The notes beneath the pieces were generated by a model. The model saw only the letters and a list, made by a program, of their open reading frames with translations, was not told the origin of the DNA and did not search any database. Shown here in pieces: positions 6,874 through 14,164 of a stretch of 64,000 nt of DNA (positions within the stretch are counted from its first letter, which is position 1; every line of letters starts with the position of its first letter). The position numbers and the translations under genes are program-made. The stretch comes from Chryseobacterium gleum (GTDB taxonomy: Bacteria; Bacteroidota; Bacteroidia; Flavobacteriales_D; Sanyastnellaceae): NCBI GenBank assembly GCA_945881835.1, contig CAMCVP010000004.1:1-64000 (forward strand). The letters are read 5' to 3'.

Positions 6874-7096
6874 TATCTTTTTCTAATTTCTCAATTAATA
6901 TTTTTTCCATAATTGTAAATAGAACATTTTCAGAATATAGATTCTTGTTATTGTATATCATATTTTGAGAAAGTTTATTTTTTTTTAATTCTCTTTGTAT
7001 TTTTGACCTTGATGTTCCAATAATTTCTCTCATTGAAGATATATCAAACAGTCTATCGTTTTCTTCTGATATGTATCCTATTACTTTTACTTTCAT
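6866..7096 (-). CDS. Small helix-turn-helix-like protein
   Basis: The 76-residue product contains FDISSMREIIGTSRSKIQREL, which has the look of a MerR/excisionase-type winged helix-turn-helix entry (a short strand, then a helix-turn-helix). It is followed by NMIYNNKNLYSENVLFTIMEKIL. It overlaps the upstream acidic-protein gene by 44 bases and the downstream microprotein gene by 8 bases. A role as a small DNA-binding accessory or regulatory protein of the mobile element is inferred from this and from its position near the island end. Confidence 0.5.
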   Translation of the reverse strand: MKVKVIGYISEENDRLFDISSMREIIGTSRSKIQRELKKNKLSQNMIYNNKNLYSENVLFTIMEKILIEKLEKDNG

Positions 7097-7364
7097 ATTT
7101 TCTTTTCAATCTTTTATATTCATTTAGAAGTTCATCAATAATTTCATCGTCAGATTCTTCATCATCAATCGGCTCTTCTTCGTCCTCAAATTCATTCAAT
7201 TTTTTTACCTTTTTTCTTCTTAATTCATCTGGGTTTTCCTCATCAGGAAATTCAACCTCATCATCATCAGGTAAGCTTTGACCTTGTGATTGAGCAGAAT
7301 ATTTTTCCAATATAAACTTGATGAAATCGGTCTGTAGAAACTTTCTCTTTTTCATTATTTTCAT
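7053..7364 (-). CDS. Acidic low-complexity protein
   Basis: The 103-residue protein has a short basic N terminus (KKRKFLQTDFIKFILEKYS), a long Asp/Glu-rich middle (about residues 33-80), and a strongly basic C terminus ending RIHIRRKR. No family is recognised. It is the first gene of the three-gene minus-strand operon and overlaps the next gene by 44 bases. An upstream inverted repeat GAATTGA/TCAATTC (7376-7382, 7389-7395), 12 bases before the ATG, may be its operator. The plus-strand Ser-rich frame over the same DNA is only its mirror image. Confidence 0.55.
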   Translation of the reverse strand: MKIMKKRKFLQTDFIKFILEKYSAQSQGQSLPDDDEVEFPDEENPDELRRKKVKKLNEFEDEEEPIDDEESDDEIIDELLNEYKRLKRKYESKSNRIHIRRKR

Positions 7365-7375
7365 TTGTTTTTTGT

Positions 7376-7395
7376 GAATTGATTTAATTCAATTC
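7376..7395. repeat. Inverted repeat upstream of the small-gene operon
   Basis: GAATTGA (7376-7382) and TCAATTC (7389-7395) form a 7-base dyad with a 6-base spacer, 12 bases upstream of the ATG at 7364. It is a candidate operator for the minus-strand operon. Confidence 0.4.
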
Positions 7396-7518
7396 ATATC
7401 TTATATATCTAGTATGTAATCTGTTTTTTGTAAATGTGGATTCTTTATAGAACTCTCTGCTCTCTAATTGACCCCGCGTATATACATACAAGCACATAAT
7501 TTAGTTTTGGAATCTGAT

Positions 7519-7548
7519 TATCTGACTATTAATTAGAATAGTCAGATA
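7519..7548. repeat. 12-base inverted repeat near the island end
   Basis: TATCTGACTATT (7519-7530) and AATAGTCAGATA (7537-7548) are exact reverse complements around a 6-base loop, about 40 bases inside the island/comM junction. It could be a recombinase arm-type site, an operator or a hairpin terminator. The rest of 7396-7518 shows no gene and no other clear signal. Confidence 0.55.
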
Positions 7549-7587
7549 TTTATTTTATAAAGTATTGTTTATCAAATTGTTATAATT

Positions 7588-8079
7588 ATGAATATATGTC
7601 CGTGTGGCTATTTCAATCATCCGGAAAAAGAATGCACGTGTGGTTCAGGAGTAGTGCAGCGTTATTTGAGCAAGGTTAGTGGCCCATTGTTAGATCGCAT
7701 TGATTTACATGTGGAAGTGACTCCGGTTCCGTTTTCACGCTTGCATGAGCAGCGCGCGGGCGAGCGCAGTGTGGGTATTCGCGAGCGTGTTACGCGCGCA
7801 AGGGAGCTGCAGTCGCAGCGATTCAGTGAGAGTAAAACGAATTACAATGCGCAGATGAATACGCAGGAGTTGAAGGCGCATTGTGCTTTAGATGAAGCCA
7901 GTTCAGAGTTGTTGAAGTTGGCCATGAATAAGCTTCAGCTTTCAGCGAGAGCCTATGAACGCATCTTAAAAGTCGCTCGTACGATAGCCGACTTGGCAGC
8001 TTCAGAAAGAATACAAAGCGAACACATTTCAGAAGCCATTCAATACCGAAGTTTAGATCGAGAGAATTGGGGTGGGTGA
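7588..8079 (+). pseudogene. comM: 3' remnant of comM (yifB-type Mg-chelatase-like ATPase)
   Basis: The 163-residue frame reads CPCGYF, then GPLLDRIDLHVEV at about 31-43, and a C-terminal helical domain with LSARAYERILKVARTIADLA. This is the C-terminal third of ComM/YifB, a hexameric AAA+ helicase that promotes branch migration during natural transformation. In intact proteins the Cys-rich motif is preceded by Asn-Pro and by the Walker A/B ATPase core. Here the Pro is replaced by Ile, and everything upstream is AT-rich island DNA. The gene is thus interrupted at this motif and the fragment cannot be an active ATPase. The missing 5' part should lie beyond the island's other end, if the island is a single insertion. 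Confidence 0.9.
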
Positions 8080-8099
8080 AAATTCCCTATTTTTATTCC

Positions 8100-11000
8100 A
8101 TGAAAAGACTCGTACTCCTTTTTGTTTTTGCTTCACAATTGTTCATGGCGAATGCGCAAGTTCACTTCGCAAAGAATTTTCAAAACGATCCGAAGTTACC
8201 TGAATGGGCGAAGCTCATGTATGACGATAGCACCGACCCAATGGTTGTGAAAGCCGCGTATGAAGCGTATTTCAGCGAGCACACTTTCGAGAAGACCGTT
8301 CATACGCAATACTACAAACGCTGGGTAAGCACCAACCAAGCACGGTTTTTTTCAGATCGAAATGAAACGGTGAATTCAGAAGATCGCGGAAGCGGCATCT
8401 GGAATTACTGCGGACCGAAAGTACATTTCACATCCGATGGAAACTTGACTCCGATTAGCGAACATGCCAACGTTTATTGTCACGATAGAAGCGCCGTGGA
8501 TAATAACACACTCTACTGCGGGACGGAGTCAGGCGGCGTATACAAAAGCACTGATGCTGGAACTACTTGGGAATTCGTGACAAAGAATTTAATTATCGGA
8601 GGAGTGAGCGCTGTACGATGTCACCCTACTGATTTAAACACTGTTCTTTTCAGCGGAAACAATGAAATTTACAGATCCATTGACGGTGGCGTTACTTGGA
8701 ATATCATTGGTGGTTCTTCCTTTGAGGCCCTAAACATAAACGTTTGGGAATTTCAATTTCACCCCCTTCAACCCAACATTGTATTTGCTGCAACGAATCT
8801 AGGTTTGTACAGATCTACCGATACTGGTGATACCTGGACCGAAATACTTCCGAATGAATGCATGACCGTTTCATTCAAACCGAATGATTATTCGGTTGTG
8901 TACACTGTTCATTTTGAACCTACAATCGGAATTGCTAAATTCTACAAAAGCACCGACACTGGACTGACGTTCGCGATGAGCGATAACGGTTGGTTTACAG
9001 AGAACTCGGGTTTTACAAATGTTGAATTGTTGGGCGGACATATGGCAGTAACCGAAGCTGATCCGAATAGAATTTATGTCGCATTAGCGGGTTACGGAAC
9101 CTACAACACCAATGTTGAATTGAACGGTTGGATTGGCTTGTACGTGAGTTACGACGGAGGCGATTCTTGGGTGAATAATCACGGAACCATTGGTACACCT
9201 TACAATGTGGATACTCATCCAAACCTCATGAACTTCTCTGCCGACGACGGAACATACACCCAAATTCACTACAACACCACCTTGGTGGCTTCCCAGATAA
9301 ATCCAGACAAAGTTTTAATCGGAGGACTGAATGTTTGGCTCACTGAAGATGCGGGAGCAACGTTCAGTGGTGTGGCCGGATACATTGGCGGACTTCCGAA
9401 TTACCACGTGGATCAACAGGAATTCAGAATTTACAAAGACAGTCCAACTACCGAAACCATCTGGTGCAGCAACGACGGAGGGATAAATATTTCAACGGAT
9501 TTTATGCAAACCTTCGACGCGAAGAACTACGGCATTATGGCTGTTAATCTTTGGGGATATGATCAAGGATGGAATGAAGACATTCTGGTAGGCGGACGTT
9601 ACCACAACGGTAATATGGGCTATTACGAAGCTTACGGGTCGGGCAATTTCTTGGCGCTAGGTGGTGGTGAAGCAGCGACGGGATATGTGAATTATTCAGA
9701 CGAGAATAAAGTAAGTTTTTCTGATATTGGAGGAAGGGTCTTGCCTGATGCGTTGACGGGAAATCCGACTGGATTCAATGTGAGTTTGTTTCCGAATGAG
9801 AGCTATTGGTTTAACGAGAGTTCGCGCATTCTTTTCGATTCGCATTACTTCAATGTGGCTTGGTTGGGTAAAGAGAATAAAATTTACAAGAGTATCAACG
9901 GTGGTCAGTCGTGGTCACTTCAATATACATTCGGAACGACAACAACGAATAACGTTATTTGGATTGAACAGTCATACACCAATGCCGACGTGCTTTATGC
10001 GCAGCAGCGAATAAGCGGTACTATGAAGCTTTGGCGTACGTTGGATGGAGGCGTTACTTGGAATCAGGTTGCTTTGCCGTTGAATCAAAACAACATGGTG
10101 TTCACGTTAGGCAATACACCGGAAGAGTTTTGGTTGGGATATACCAATGCCAACAATTCGCAAAAGGTTTATTACACGAACGATGGTGGAGCGAATTATC
10201 AGAACTGGTCTGGAACTGCCATTGGCTCTGATCGAATCTGGTCTGTTTGCGCGCAATTGGGTACGAACGCTGGGGTGTATATTGCTTTGTTGCATGGAAG
10301 AGTTCTTTACCGAAATGCAAGTATGACCGAATGGATGGAATACAGCAGCGGACTTCCAGCGGGCACGGAGCCGATTCGAATAGTTCCGTTTTATAGAGAC
10401 AATGAATTACGTTTAGCAACATGGAATTTGGGAGTTTACGAAGCGCCACTTTTTGAGGCGTCTTCGTTGTTGGTCGATTTCGCCGGTGAACGTGGTACGT
10501 ATGTTTGTCCGGGTGAAACCATTCACTTCGTAGACCACAGCGTGGCTTCAGCCAATGCAACTTACCTCTGGAGTTTCCCAGGTGCAACGCCCTCAACGAG
10601 CACAGAAAAATATCCGACCGTTGTGTATGCTTCAACCGGGGTCTTTGACGTGACGTTAGAATTAACTGATAACGGCAATACGGCTTCAAAAACAAAGCAG
10701 GCATATGTGCAATCGACCTTGCCTAACAATGAGTGTGTTTATGAGCCATTCGACAGCGGTGCAATACCAACCGAATGGACGTTCGGTCATAGCACAGGAG
10801 GTGGCGATGTCTTTTCAATAAGTGATGCATGCAGTGCGAATGGTTTCGGAACTCACTCAATTACCTTCCCGAATTACTGGGTAGATGTCGTTGGTAATAG
10901 AGATGAGCTCATTCTAGAAAAGCAAATTACTTTTTGGAGCGGAGGTACGTGGGTAATTGATTTCGATGTGGCTTATGCAGAATACGGCGGTCAATACACA

Positions 11001-11513
11001 GATACATTGGCTGTATTATTAAGCTTGGATTGTGGTGATACATGGATAGAGATGTTTGTGAAGGGTGGACAGGAGTTAGCGACTGCACCGAACACTTCAG
11101 ACTTTTTTATTCCAACTTCCGATCAATGGCGCCCTGAGGAAATTTTCCTTCAGCAATATGTACAGGTAGATGACGAGGTTCTTATAGCGTTTCAAAACAG
11201 AGGACATTGGGGGAATAATTTTTACATCGACAATGTCTCAGTGTGCACGATTAATTCGGTTGAAGAAAACGTATTAGAGGATACAAAGTTTTTCCCGAAT
11301 CCGACATCGAACACTAGCACACTCTCATTCAATCGAGCTGTGGAAATTGAAAAGATTATCGTAACCGATTTAGCAGGAAGAATTCAAAATGTTCCTTCAA
11401 CCAAGACTTCGAATCAAATCGATTTTAATTTCAGTTCGTTAGCGAATGGCGTTTATGTGATTCAGGTTGAAACGAATTTCGGAACGGTCGTGAAGCGCTT
11501 GGAGAAACTTTAA
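8100..11513 (+). CDS. Large T9SS-secreted protein with BNR-type propeller and PKD domain
   Basis: The protein has 1137 residues from the ATG at 8100; the frame could extend 11 codons upstream but the signal peptide MKRLVLLFVFASQL starts here. The first 700 residues contain repeated S-x-D-x-G-x-T-W motifs (STDAGTTW, SIDGGVTW, STDTGDTW), typical of sialidase/BNR or sortilin-like beta-propellers. A PKD domain follows (YVCPGETIHFVDHS to the segment with LELTDNG). A jelly-roll-like region comes next, and the end is a type A T9SS sorting domain (FFPNPTSN, IVTDLAGR, ANGVYVIQV). It is exported by the Sec and type IX systems to the surface or medium. Substrate unknown. It starts 20 bases after the comM remnant. 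Confidence 0.85.
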   Translation: MKRLVLLFVFASQLFMANAQVHFAKNFQNDPKLPEWAKLMYDDSTDPMVVKAAYEAYFSEHTFEKTVHTQYYKRWVSTNQARFFSDRNETVNSEDRGSGIWNYCGPKVHFTSDGNLTPISEHANVYCHDRSAVDNNTLYCGTESGGVYKSTDAGTTWEFVTKNLIIGGVSAVRCHPTDLNTVLFSGNNEIYRSIDGGVTWNIIGGSSFEALNINVWEFQFHPLQPNIVFAATNLGLYRSTDTGDTWTEILPNECMTVSFKPNDYSVVYTVHFEPTIGIAKFYKSTDTGLTFAMSDNGWFTENSGFTNVELLGGHMAVTEADPNRIYVALAGYGTYNTNVELNGWIGLYVSYDGGDSWVNNHGTIGTPYNVDTHPNLMNFSADDGTYTQIHYNTTLVASQINPDKVLIGGLNVWLTEDAGATFSGVAGYIGGLPNYHVDQQEFRIYKDSPTTETIWCSNDGGINISTDFMQTFDAKNYGIMAVNLWGYDQGWNEDILVGGRYHNGNMGYYEAYGSGNFLALGGGEAATGYVNYSDENKVSFSDIGGRVLPDALTGNPTGFNVSLFPNESYWFNESSRILFDSHYFNVAWLGKENKIYKSINGGQSWSLQYTFGTTTTNNVIWIEQSYTNADVLYAQQRISGTMKLWRTLDGGVTWNQVALPLNQNNMVFTLGNTPEEFWLGYTNANNSQKVYYTNDGGANYQNWSGTAIGSDRIWSVCAQLGTNAGVYIALLHGRVLYRNASMTEWMEYSSGLPAGTEPIRIVPFYRDNELRLATWNLGVYEAPLFEASSLLVDFAGERGTYVCPGETIHFVDHSVASANATYLWSFPGATPSTSTEKYPTVVYASTGVFDVTLELTDNGNTASKTKQAYVQSTLPNNECVYEPFDSGAIPTEWTFGHSTGGGDVFSISDACSANGFGTHSITFPNYWVDVVGNRDELILEKQITFWSGGTWVIDFDVAYAEYGGQYTDTLAVLLSLDCGDTWIEMFVKGGQELATAPNTSDFFIPTSDQWRPEEIFLQQYVQVDDEVLIAFQNRGHWGNNFYIDNVSVCTINSVEENVLEDTKFFPNPTSNTSTLSFNRAVEIEKIIVTDLAGRIQNVPSTKTSNQIDFNFSSLANGVYVIQVETNFGTVVKRLEKL

Positions 11514-12541
11514 TGAAAGGCAGGATTATTCACAAACTCCATATCCGTTAACGTTTTCATGAAGGCAACAAGATCTTCCATTTCTTGCTGAGTCATTCTT
11601 CCCTTTACAGCGAAGGATAGGTTAGGGTCAAGGTTAGCGCTGTAGCGGAAGCCCGTGTTGTAATGCTGAACACATTCCAACAAGGTTTGAAATCTTCCGT
11701 CGTGCATAAACGGAGCCGTCAATTCAACATTCCGAAGTGACGGTGTTTTAAATTTCCCCCGATCTCCTTGATTCAACGTAATCAGATAACGACCTTCATC
11801 TAAAGGTATGCTGTCTAGCCCCGTATTTCGAAATTCGAAATCGCTGAAGGTAGATCCCAGAGAATGACAGTGCGAACAATCGCCTTTTTCCATATCAGTA
11901 AAAAGAGACAGTCCGTTAAGCTCTTGCGAGGTAAGAAACGTTTCTCCGCGCATGTACTGATCGTATTTCGAATTGCCAGAAATAAGCGTTCGCTCGAATT
12001 GCGCAATTGCGCGCATAATGTTTTGAGAAGAAGCTTCCGCACTGCCGAAAGCGGCTTTGAATAACTCTGGATATTCCGCATGTGCATTTAACTTGGCAAC
12101 AACGTTCTCCATGGTTTCGTGCATTTCAATGGGATTGGTAATCGGCCCTATGACTTGACTTTCCAATCCGTTCGCTCCACCGTCCCAAAAGAACTTCGTT
12201 TGCCATCCGAGGTTAATGAGCGGCATTGCATTTCTCTCTCCTTGTATGCCGTCTATGCCTGTGCTGAACTGAGAGGACTCAGAAAAGCCGGTTTCTTGAA
12301 GGTGACAACTTGCGCAGCTTTGCGTGTTATTCGCAGAGAGAATAGGATCGTAAAACAAACGCTTTCCAAGAGCGACACCTTCAACCGTTAGCGGATTGTT
12401 AGATGGAATATTCATAGGAGGTAACCCTTGCGGAATGACAAGTGTATACGGCGTTGCAGCAGGTATCTCATCTTCACCTTTGTCGCAAGCAACAAATAGA
12501 AGAGGAATTACAAAAAGGATTGCTACAATTATTTTTTTCAT
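11510..12541 (-). CDS. Di-haem MauG/cytochrome c peroxidase-family lipoprotein (MbnH-like)
   Basis: The 343-residue protein has two haem c sites: CASCH at 76-80 and CSHCH at 222-226. PFMHDGRFQTL lies further on, as in bacterial cytochrome c peroxidases and MauG. The N terminus (MKKIIVAILFVIPLLFVAC) is a lipoprotein signal with Cys19. It overlaps by 4 bases the upstream MbnP-like gene, so the two are co-translated. In methanotrophs MbnH oxidises a Trp of MbnP to kynurenine to build a copper site. The pairing suggests the same maturation role here, although a peroxide-detoxifying peroxidase is possible. It converges on the T9SS gene with a 4-base overlap. Confidence 0.85.
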   Translation of the reverse strand: MKKIIVAILFVIPLLFVACDKGEDEIPAATPYTLVIPQGLPPMNIPSNNPLTVEGVALGKRLFYDPILSANNTQSCASCHLQETGFSESSQFSTGIDGIQGERNAMPLINLGWQTKFFWDGGANGLESQVIGPITNPIEMHETMENVVAKLNAHAEYPELFKAAFGSAEASSQNIMRAIAQFERTLISGNSKYDQYMRGETFLTSQELNGLSLFTDMEKGDCSHCHSLGSTFSDFEFRNTGLDSIPLDEGRYLITLNQGDRGKFKTPSLRNVELTAPFMHDGRFQTLLECVQHYNTGFRYSANLDPNLSFAVKGRMTQQEMEDLVAFMKTLTDMEFVNNPAFH

Positions 12542-13287
12542 TCTTGTAAGAAGACAAATGCACTAGCAGAAAATGCGTTTGGAAAATTCGCACGAAGCGC
12601 ATTGATCCATGGAATATCTGAAGTGGATATACTTTGGTGATTATTATTTCCTGTAAAGGCTATTGTATTCGGATTGCTATACAATTTATTCAAATCGAAT
12701 TGAAGTTGAATCACAGATGCATTGCGGTCGACATGAAGATTAAGCGGCAATGAAATCGGAGCTAAAGCGCGATCAGTCCCGTAGTGATAAATAAGCGGTT
12801 GTTCGGTTCCAGAGGTGCTAGAAGTAAAATTCCCTTCATGCTTGAAGAAGATGTAACCAGTGTTCCAAGTCCAAATCATGCCGTACATCGGATCTAAATC
12901 TCCCGCTTGATCTCCTGAATGGTTGTGAAGAGAATCAACGCCTAAATTGAATTCTAACGCAGTGTAATGTCCATCAGGAATTTCAACATCTCCCAATTCC
13001 AAAGAAGAAGGAATTGACTGATCAATGAGTTCATGCGCATACAATTCAACGCGTTCTCCGTTTTCATTCACAAGCGCCATGTGTGAGAAATAGTACTTCA
13101 GCAGATATGCGCGATAGTCCTCTCCGGCGGCGTTGGTATATGTGCTGTCTAAATGGAATTCTTCAGTACCGACGAGGTTGCTTACTGCAACACGCGTGTA
13201 TGATTTGCATTTTGTTCCGGAGTCTTTACGACAAGAAGAAATTACAATAAAACAAACAGCCACAACAAAAAGTGCGAAATTTTTCAT
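12538..13287 (-). CDS. MbnP-like copper-binding lipoprotein
   Basis: The 249-residue protein has a lipoprotein signal (VCFIVISSC, Cys19). The conserved block GMIWTWNTGYIFFKHEG (136-152) contains Trp139 and Trp141 and is characteristic of the MbnP family. KYYFSHMALVNENGE and GHYTALEFNLGVD are also family-like. His-rich stretches (HNHSGD, NNNHQS) may bind metal. The gene overlaps the di-haem enzyme gene, matching the MbnP-MbnH pairing in which a Trp of MbnP is converted to kynurenine. Which Trp would be modified cannot be told from sequence. Periplasmic, inner- or outer-membrane anchored. Confidence 0.75.
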   Translation of the reverse strand: MKNFALFVVAVCFIVISSCRKDSGTKCKSYTRVAVSNLVGTEEFHLDSTYTNAAGEDYRAYLLKYYFSHMALVNENGERVELYAHELIDQSIPSSLELGDVEIPDGHYTALEFNLGVDSLHNHSGDQAGDLDPMYGMIWTWNTGYIFFKHEGNFTSSTSGTEQPLIYHYGTDRALAPISLPLNLHVDRNASVIQLQFDLNKLYSNPNTIAFTGNNNHQSISTSDIPWINALRANFPNAFSASAFVFLQE

Positions 13288-13364
13288 ACATCAAAAATAA
13301 CTTAAAAAGTGTTCTACAACTTAATTATGTCGAAATTTGTATGGGATTAATTAAAGATGTAATC

Positions 13365-14009
13365 ATGAGAAAATTTATTGTTTTGTTATTCTCTTTGGTT
13401 TTGGTTCATAGGATGAATGGACAAACTCCGTTCAGAGCTGAATCAATTCCGATGTTTCTTGAAAAATCTACAAGTGATTCAATTGCTTGTATAGAAAGGG
13501 TAGCGGCCTATTATTTTCATCGAATATTGAATAATTACCGCAAGGAAAAAGGGTTGGTTGAATTGCACTGGAACGATACCTTATGGATTGCGGGGATGAA
13601 TCATTCAATGTGGATGAGCCGTCAGCATGAGCTTACACATACTGAACGTGCCAAGACTTGGTATTTCACAGGTCGTCGTGTGGAAGACAGGGTGTTGTAT
13701 GCTAGCGATGGAAACGATCATTTGCGTTGGAGTGCTGAAAACGCTTTGTACAATTCATCAACAAAGGGAAAAGATATTTCTACCATTGCCAGGAATATGG
13801 CGAAGCATGCTTTCGAGCAATGGAAAGGCTCTCCGGGCCATAATAAAAATATGTTGAAGGAAAGCAGTCGTGCTCACGGTATAGCATTTGTAATTACTTC
13901 CGATCACATTTGGGTAACCGATGTTTTTGCATTTAATGGAGTAGGAAAAGCAAAAATTGAATTTCCAACCTCGGCGATTTTTAAGTTGAAGAAGTTGAAG
14001 GTGGAATAA
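13365..14009 (+). CDS. Secreted CAP/SCP-domain protein
   Basis: The protein has 214 residues from the ATG at 13365, where a signal peptide starts (MRKFIVLLFSLVLVHRMNG). The CAP (cysteine-rich secretory protein, antigen 5, PR-1) fold is shown by LNNYRKEKGLVELHWNDTL, then NHSMWMSRQHELTH, the WSAENA motif, and AFEQWKGSPGHNKNML. These contain the two His and two Glu-type positions of the family cavity. Longer starts further upstream would overlap the MbnP-like gene on the other strand. CAP proteins in bacteria are exported; their function is mostly unknown. It precedes a tRNA gene and probably stands alone. Confidence 0.8.
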   Translation: MRKFIVLLFSLVLVHRMNGQTPFRAESIPMFLEKSTSDSIACIERVAAYYFHRILNNYRKEKGLVELHWNDTLWIAGMNHSMWMSRQHELTHTERAKTWYFTGRRVEDRVLYASDGNDHLRWSAENALYNSSTKGKDISTIARNMAKHAFEQWKGSPGHNKNMLKESSRAHGIAFVITSDHIWVTDVFAFNGVGKAKIEFPTSAIFKLKKLKVE

Positions 14010-14017
14010 AAACATAT

Positions 14018-14090
14018 GCCCCCGTAGTTTAACAGGATAAAACGGCCGTTTCCTAAACAGCTAATCCGTGTTCGAGTCACGGCGGGGGTA
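14018..14090 (+). tRNA. tRNA-Arg (anticodon CCT)
   Basis: A full cloverleaf can be drawn. The acceptor stem GCCCCCG pairs with CGGGGGT (first pair G-T) followed by discriminator A. The anticodon stem GCCGT/ACAGC has one C-A mismatch, with loop TTCCTAA giving anticodon CCT for AGG. The T arm is CCGTG-TTCGAGT-CACGG. CCA is not encoded. An eight-T run right behind it acts as terminator. Confidence 0.92.
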
Positions 14091-14164
14091 TTTTTTTTAC
14101 CTTTTGTCAATTATTTTATTATTTTCTTAACGCGAGGAGAAATCTTTTTGCGGACTTTTGCGCC

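Noticed and set aside
7033-7281. Plus-strand frame encoding a Ser-rich 82-residue protein
   Set aside because: It is the mirror image of the Asp/Glu-rich minus-strand gene; poly-Ser arises from GAT/GAA-type codons read on the other strand, and it lacks a promoter or start signal.
10102-10704. 200-residue minus-strand frame
   Set aside because: It lies wholly inside the T9SS propeller gene, whose frame has clear domains; the product has no recognisable fold.
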